Notes under the pieces: model-generated
The model's input: the letters and a program-made list of their open reading frames with translations, nothing else
Told to the model about the DNA's origin: nothing
The model's database searches: none
Position numbers and translations under genes: made by a program
Shown: positions 58,580-64,000 of the stretch, piece by piece
Position numbering within the stretch: the first letter of the stretch is position 1
Layout of the letters: each line of letters begins with the position of its first letter
Assembly (NCBI GenBank): GCA_946807835.1
Contig: OX327705.1
Location: 12,182,501 to 12,246,500, forward strand
Direction: 5' to 3'
Length of the DNA: 64,000 nucleotides
Origin: Ailanthus altissimus
Taxonomy: Eukaryota > Streptophyta > Magnoliopsida > Sapindales > Simaroubaceae

Positions 58580-59950
58580 TGATAAGGCGTAATTGTATAA
58601 ACTATTTTATCTTCCTAACTTGATATTTGTTCAATTTATCTCAATAATTGGGCTATTTATGCGTATTAATGTTGTTTTATAGGTTGAAGCATTATCGGAG
58701 CAAAAATACCGGAAAACGGACGCAAAGGGGAGCATTAGAGATAAAAATACGAATGGAGACACTGTTTGCTACAGTGGTAGCAACAGTACAACTGTAGCAA
58801 CAGTGCAGCGCCGCAGCGCTGGATTTCAGCGCCGCGGCGCCGATTCCAGAAAGTGAGCGCCGCAGCGCCAAATCGCAGCGCCGCGGCGCCGGGACCTGGA
58901 CAGCAAGTGCTGACAGGTTGCTGAAAATCAGGAAAGCCAAAAGCAGCCCCAAGTGCGCCCTAATTCCGTGCTTTTACCTATATATTTGCACAAAACTTAC
59001 ATTTTGAGGGAGGACTCTAGTTGGGACAGCAGCTAGAAACACAAAGAAACACCTAACTTCTAAGTTTGGAGAAATCAAAGAGGAGGAAAGCAAGCTTCAA
59101 CTTCAAAGACATTTGACAGGGATGTCTTCTTTTCTTTGATTCTTTACTTGTAGTAAGATGTTTAGTTTACATGTATTGATGGAATTAGCTTCAAGATTGT
59201 GTAGTTTAATGATGAGCTAATTTCGTTCATCTAGGATTACATCCTTGAACTCATTTGTGATTGATTTTAGCTCTCTCTTTTATGGTATTAATTCAGTTTT
59301 TGATATATTCATTGTGCTTGTGCTTAATGCTATTTGATTACTTGGCCAGTGGTTAAATTGATCTAGAAATGCTTAAATAAACTTGACAAAGGCATTTAGG
59401 TATTTAGTCTTAAGCATATTGATGCATGATCATAGTGTAGTACACTTGAGTTTCATATGATATAGAAATATACTCATAAGGCATGTATGGCTCATAAAAC
59501 TTGTGCTTAATGAATTTTGTTCAATTTATTTATCATAGACATATAGATATTTGATTGGATGGAATAGATTCACTTGACCTGCAAAAGAGGCTTGTGATGT
59601 GTTGAGTGTTTTGTTCAATATATCATGTTGAGAACCAATAGACCTAAAAGAGATTCTGCTGAATTTATTTGCATAATGGGGGATAGTTTGTAATCTTAGG
59701 ATTTCTCATATTGAATATAATTTGTTGGTAATTTAGTTTATCACTTAGCATAATTAAGTTATTCTTTTACTTGAGTAGTTTAATATCATACATTAAATCA
59801 TTTTCTGGATAATAGTAGAAAGACACCATTTCAGTACTTAAACTAGAAAAGATAAATCATTCTCTGTGGGAACGATACTCTACACATCACTTTATTACTT
59901 GTTGCGATACGTGCACTTGCGTTAGTTTGTGTTATAGAAATCACACAACA
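58580..59950 (+). repeat. 3' LTR of the Athila-type element
   Basis: 1371 bp, identical in length to the 5' LTR with about 11 substitutions and no indels. Confidence 0.95.
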
Positions 59951-60176
59951 ATTACTCATGTGAAATTGACTATCCTATGGTGGTATTAATTGAAAAATGT
60001 AGAGAATTGAAATAATAGTTATATACTTAGGTTGATTAATATACTACTTACAAAGTTCTTGTTAATTAAACCCAAGGGCTAAAAGAGTATGTAGTTTATT
60101 ATTATATGATATAAGATATCTAGATAATACTAATAATAAATTAATAGGGTATTGGTCTGGTTCATGATGAATAGAC

Positions 60177-62445
60177 TGAAAGTGCTGATTAATCTATGGT
60201 ATATAATGTGGTATTTGTGTTTATAATCAATATATATGCATCACATACATATATATACGTATCAAATACATAGCGAAAGTCTAAAAATAATATTATGAAC
60301 ATAATTTAAAGCATTTAGTCACATTAAATAGAATTAAGAAGTATCACCTTTGTAGCCGTTGGATTTTAAGTTTTTAGGAGTCCATCTAAAGTGTAATTTA
60401 TTGGTAGTTCTAGTGATCAACGACGTGGGTTTGATCAACTATACAACAGCCTAATACAACTTGGTTTAACTCTTTAAACCTTAAGCTAATTGTTCTCACT
60501 TTGATCAACTCTTAATCAACAACAAAAAACTTCTCTTACTTTTTTAATGGCTAGGCTTATTTGAGAAGATGAAGAGAAGTGATTTCAACTCTTGAAATCA
60601 AAGCCAAAAGAAACAATTCCTTTGTTAAATTCTTCTTCAAGTGGTCGGCCAAAGAGAAAGAGCAAAAGCCTTTGATTTTTGTTTTAATTCACATATATAT
60701 ACTAACACTATTCACTTAACCTAACCATGGTCAATAATTGACCATGGTAAGGTTAGATATTTAGCCACCAAATATTTTAATTAAATAATATTTAATTGAC
60801 CTAACCATGGTTAACTCTTAACAATATTGGGTCAAGTAAACTTGCCCACCAAGTTTACATAAATATCAAAATATATTTACATTTTAATATAATATAATAA
60901 TTAAATAATCCTTAACTCAACTTTGGTTAACTTTTAACCATGGTTGAATTATTCATAATATTTAATATATTATAATATTAAAATATCTTGATTATTTAAC
61001 TCTTAAATAATCATATATATAAAATTAACATAATGTCCTCATTTAACTTAATGTGGATCCCACCAAATTCAACACTTGAGTTAAAGTATCCGTAGGATCA
61101 CTATGTGTCACATGTCCCCATTTAATTAGTTAACAACAATTATTAGCAAATTAATATACCTAACACTTAAATATGGATACACGCGCATTCCAAGGGTTCT
61201 TGAAACAAATATTTTGCTTCGTTGGATTTTACTGAATTAAATTTTTTAATCCTTTATACTGCCCCAATACACAACGAGTACACTTCATATTACAGAACTC
61301 CCTAGGTCCACGTTCAATTTGTCAAATAGAACTATTTTATAAGTCCATGATCGATGCCCCACGAACACATCATAGATATTACAAATCAGTGCGTTAGACC
61401 ATATAAGTTGAGGTTAGAATGCATATGTATAATCTTTTCGTCACTTACACCTTGGATGAGCGGGAATATAGATTAGCATCGTTAAATCCCTATGTGCTCA
61501 TCCAATCTTGTCTCCAGATTTGTATTTGATGAATAATATAAACAAATACTTTTGTCATATTGTGCAACCCTTTGGGAAACTTCTTTTTCAGGTTTATTGC
61601 TCACATCTGTAAGAATTTTTGAGACATAATCTAAAAGCATTGGATATACAACCCACCTATATGAGCTGGCGGATCTCGTATCTATGCATACCGGACTCCA
61701 TGAGCATTGAACTACACCCAGCAACATGTAGCAGTCAAACCATAAAAGGTCTTTGACATTCTTGGAACTAAAGTATAGTGGATCACCCATAAGTCCATCG
61801 TGCCGCTCAGGTCAAAGGATCACATATACTACTTAACTCGAGAAGACCTATCATTGACGGTTTCATAGGATATCTATTGGGGTCTTCATGAGTCTGTTCA
61901 GTATTTAGTCCTAACTGAATACCCGTTTGCCTATATAAGTTCTAAGCTCATAGCCAGTTAAGAATAACTATATGTACCCTGCAGATATAAACATACACTA
62001 ATCTATATGAAAGAGATTCACCGATAAACCTGCATTGGTAAAAATAAATAAAAAACACAGTATTTGAAAACACACTTGCATAATAACATTTCCTAACGCC
62101 TATTACAATTCTTTGCAACTATGTCATTACTAATGTACCCTCAAGTCTTTGTTCCATTATAGATAAGGTCTATCTTCTTAGATCTTGCTGACTCTTATAA
62201 CTTGCAAACTCTTAGTAGTACTAACTATTAGTATTTATAACCCTTAGCTTTGCTAACTATTAGCACCGGTCTAAACTCCTTTAGACCGAATAAGAATCCT
62301 TTCAGATTATACAATGTTTGTAATGTGACAAGCATAATTACTATTTAATAAAGAGTATTAGCGATTTAATAAAAATACATTGTATAAATATTATCAAATA
62401 AGTATTCATACAAACAGAGATAGAACGTAAGCACATACCCTAATA
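60177..62445 (-). mobile_element. Solo LTR of copia family A, minus strand
   Basis: About 2.27 kb matching the reverse complement of the family A LTRs (for example gatgccccacgaacacatca near 61352 mirrors 27510-27530). The 5-bp duplication TAGAC flanks it (60172-60176, 62446-62450). No internal sequence remains. It is more diverged than the copies near 26-37 kb. Confidence 0.85.
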
Positions 62446-62449
62446 TAGA

Positions 62450-64000
62450 CCACCCAAGGGAGGCATATTTGGAATAGAAATTGGATTACAAATGCATAAT
62501 TAAGTATAGTTAAAGTATTACAAACATATATTCCATGCATTGTTTAAGTGAATGTTTGCTCATGTATGAATTTATTTTTTCAGAACATGTCTTCATTTAG
62601 CCCACTAGCATACATTGTTAATCAAAACAAATTAAATAAGAATAATTATGTTGATTAGAAAAGAAACTTGAACATTGTATTCATAGTTGACAAACACAAA
62701 TTGTACTCATAGTTGATGAGCACAAATTTGTCTTAATTGGTAAATTCCCTCATAAAATTTGCTATTTGTTGTAAGGATTCCCAGAGACTGAACCACTTAA
62801 TGATGGAGAAATCAATCTTAGGTTGGGAAATGGTGCAATTGTTATAGCGAAAGCAATGAGATTTATTCATCTTTATTTTAATAATTTTAAGGATTTTGTA
62901 TTATAAGATTATTTATTATTACCCTAACTCAAACACAATGTGACTACAATTAATTATTTAAATAAATCTAGTTATTCTATAATCTTTGACTCAATTGTGG
63001 TGATAAAAAGAAATGAATTATTTATATGTCTGGGTACACTATTTAACAATCTATACTACATATTTTCTAAAGTCGACTCACTGCATGATGTAAAATTGGA
63101 TAATAAATCTAATCATTATAAGAGGATTATAATTTCTTTTACTAATTAAACATAACTATGGCATCTACATCTTGGACATATAAGTCTAGATAGGATCCAA
63201 AGATTAGTCAAAAATTAAAAATTTGCCACTCTACAAATTCTGCGTAAAAGGTAAAATTACCAGAATACCATTTAATGTTAAAGTCAATAAGCCACTAATA
63301 TGTTAAGATTTGTACACTATAACGTTGTGGACCTATTAGCACACAAGTTAAAGAAGGTTATGAATATTTCATCATTTTCATTGATGATTATTCTAGTTGC
63401 AGTTATGTGTACCTAATGCACCATAAGTCTGAGGCTTTTAATAAATTCAAGGAGTTGCAGGCGAAAGTAGAGAAGTGATTAGAAAAACACATAAAGACAC
63501 TTCAATTTAATCGAAGTGACGAGTACCTCTATAGTGAGTTTATGACTTATTTTTCAAAAAAATAAGGAATTATCCCAATTGATTACACTTAGTTCACCTT
63601 AGTAAAATAGTGTAGGATACATGTGAATATAGGACTCTTCTTGAAACGATAAGGTCGATGATGAGTTATTTAACTTTACCCATCTCATTCTGAGGTTAGG
63701 CCTTGAAAACAACTGCATACCTTCTTAACTTAGTTCTATCTAAGTCAGTCCCTAAAATACATTTGAAAATGTGGACAAATTGTAAACCCAGTTTATGTCA
63801 TATATATATATATATATGTGGTTGCCTAACTTACTTGATGAAAAGGGAAGCTAAATAAGCTGGAATCTAGGTCATAAGTTTGTTTGTTTAATGGTTATCC
63901 TAAAGAAATGAGAGGGAGTCTTTTATATAGTTTAGATAAAATGCTTGTTAACACTAATGCAATCTTTCTTGAGGAAGACTATATAAAAGACTTTAACCTT
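62450..64000 (+). pseudogene. Decayed copia gag-pol, cut by the window end
   Basis: Broken frames on + read copia wording. Gag starts near 62585 (MSSFSPLAYIVNQNKLNKNN). A pre-integrase remnant lies around 63150-63260. Integrase core pieces follow (FIDDYS-like, then HKSEAFNKFKELQ near 63423-63460, SDEYLYSEFMTYF near 63517-63555). A C-terminal end with FLEEDYIKDFNL sits at the last bases. Stops and frameshifts are frequent. The pol continues beyond the window. A (TA)n run lies near 63800-63820. Confidence 0.75.

Larger units (their letters stand above)
51820..59950 (+). mobile_element. Young Athila-type gypsy element lacking reverse transcriptase and integrase
   Basis: 8.1 kb with 1371-bp LTRs, a tRNA-Asp primer site, a polypurine tract and a perfect 5-bp target duplication ATTAC (51815-51819, 59951-59955). 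I count about 11 LTR differences (0.8%), so this is the youngest element here. The internal region has one intact gag-protease ORF, then 2.5 kb of non-coding sequence with repeats. Reverse transcriptase, RNase H and the integrase core are missing. It must use a helper's enzymes. Confidence 0.95.

Overview
Eukaryotic, almost certainly a eudicot plant, nuclear DNA. The window is AT-rich, its genes have introns with plant-type splice sites, and most of it is nested LTR retrotransposons of plant Ty1-copia and Ty3-gypsy lineages. Two protein genes are solid. The first is an ATAD3-type mitochondrial AAA ATPase (+ strand, 8 exons, 9329-15527). The second is NDUFS6, the zinc-binding accessory subunit of mitochondrial complex I (- strand, 3 exons, 24652 down to 21730). 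They converge tail to tail. From memory, Arabidopsis At3g03060 (ATAD3) and At3g03070 (NDUFS6) are also neighbours, so this looks like a conserved two-gene block with a retrotransposon inserted between the 3' ends. A third, weaker candidate is a defensin-like cysteine-rich exon at 50280-50449.

Layout. 1-1480: minus-strand gypsy fragment (tRNA-Asp primer site and part of an LTR). 1540-3240: decayed LINE. 3290-5000: end of a gypsy (probably Tat-type) integrase on +, followed by a decayed antisense ORF. 5423-5758: minus-strand LINE reverse transcriptase fragment. 5803-5935: a diverged copy of the sequence just upstream of ATAD3. 7100-8120: possible LTR relic. 9329-15527: ATAD3. 17757-21348: complete but internally deleted gypsy chromovirus (gag-protease joined to the integrase tail). 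21730-24652: NDUFS6. 25617-39206: a minus-strand non-autonomous LTR element split by a large copia element (25954-37424). That copia carries a TRIM in its 5' LTR and a solo LTR of its own family in its gag. 40011-40714: minus-strand LTR. 41427-48256: Tork/Tnt1-like copia whose 5' LTR holds a solo gypsy LTR (41969-43383). 51820-59950: young Athila-type gypsy with intact gag-protease and no reverse transcriptase. 60177-62445: another solo LTR of the first copia family. 62450-64000: decayed copia gag-pol cut by the window end.

The most notable pattern is that two unrelated gypsy lineages in one window have both become gag-protease-only elements with long open frames that end in a leftover integrase tail. 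Other points: a TRIM insertion with its empty site preserved in the sister LTR, an LTR family present four times including a self-nested solo LTR, a triplicated primer-binding site, a GC-AG intron in ATAD3, and GC-rich palindrome clusters shared by LTRs of different superfamilies. No CRISPR, rRNA or tRNA gene was seen. All boundaries were read by eye; domain names rest on motif recognition, not on searches.
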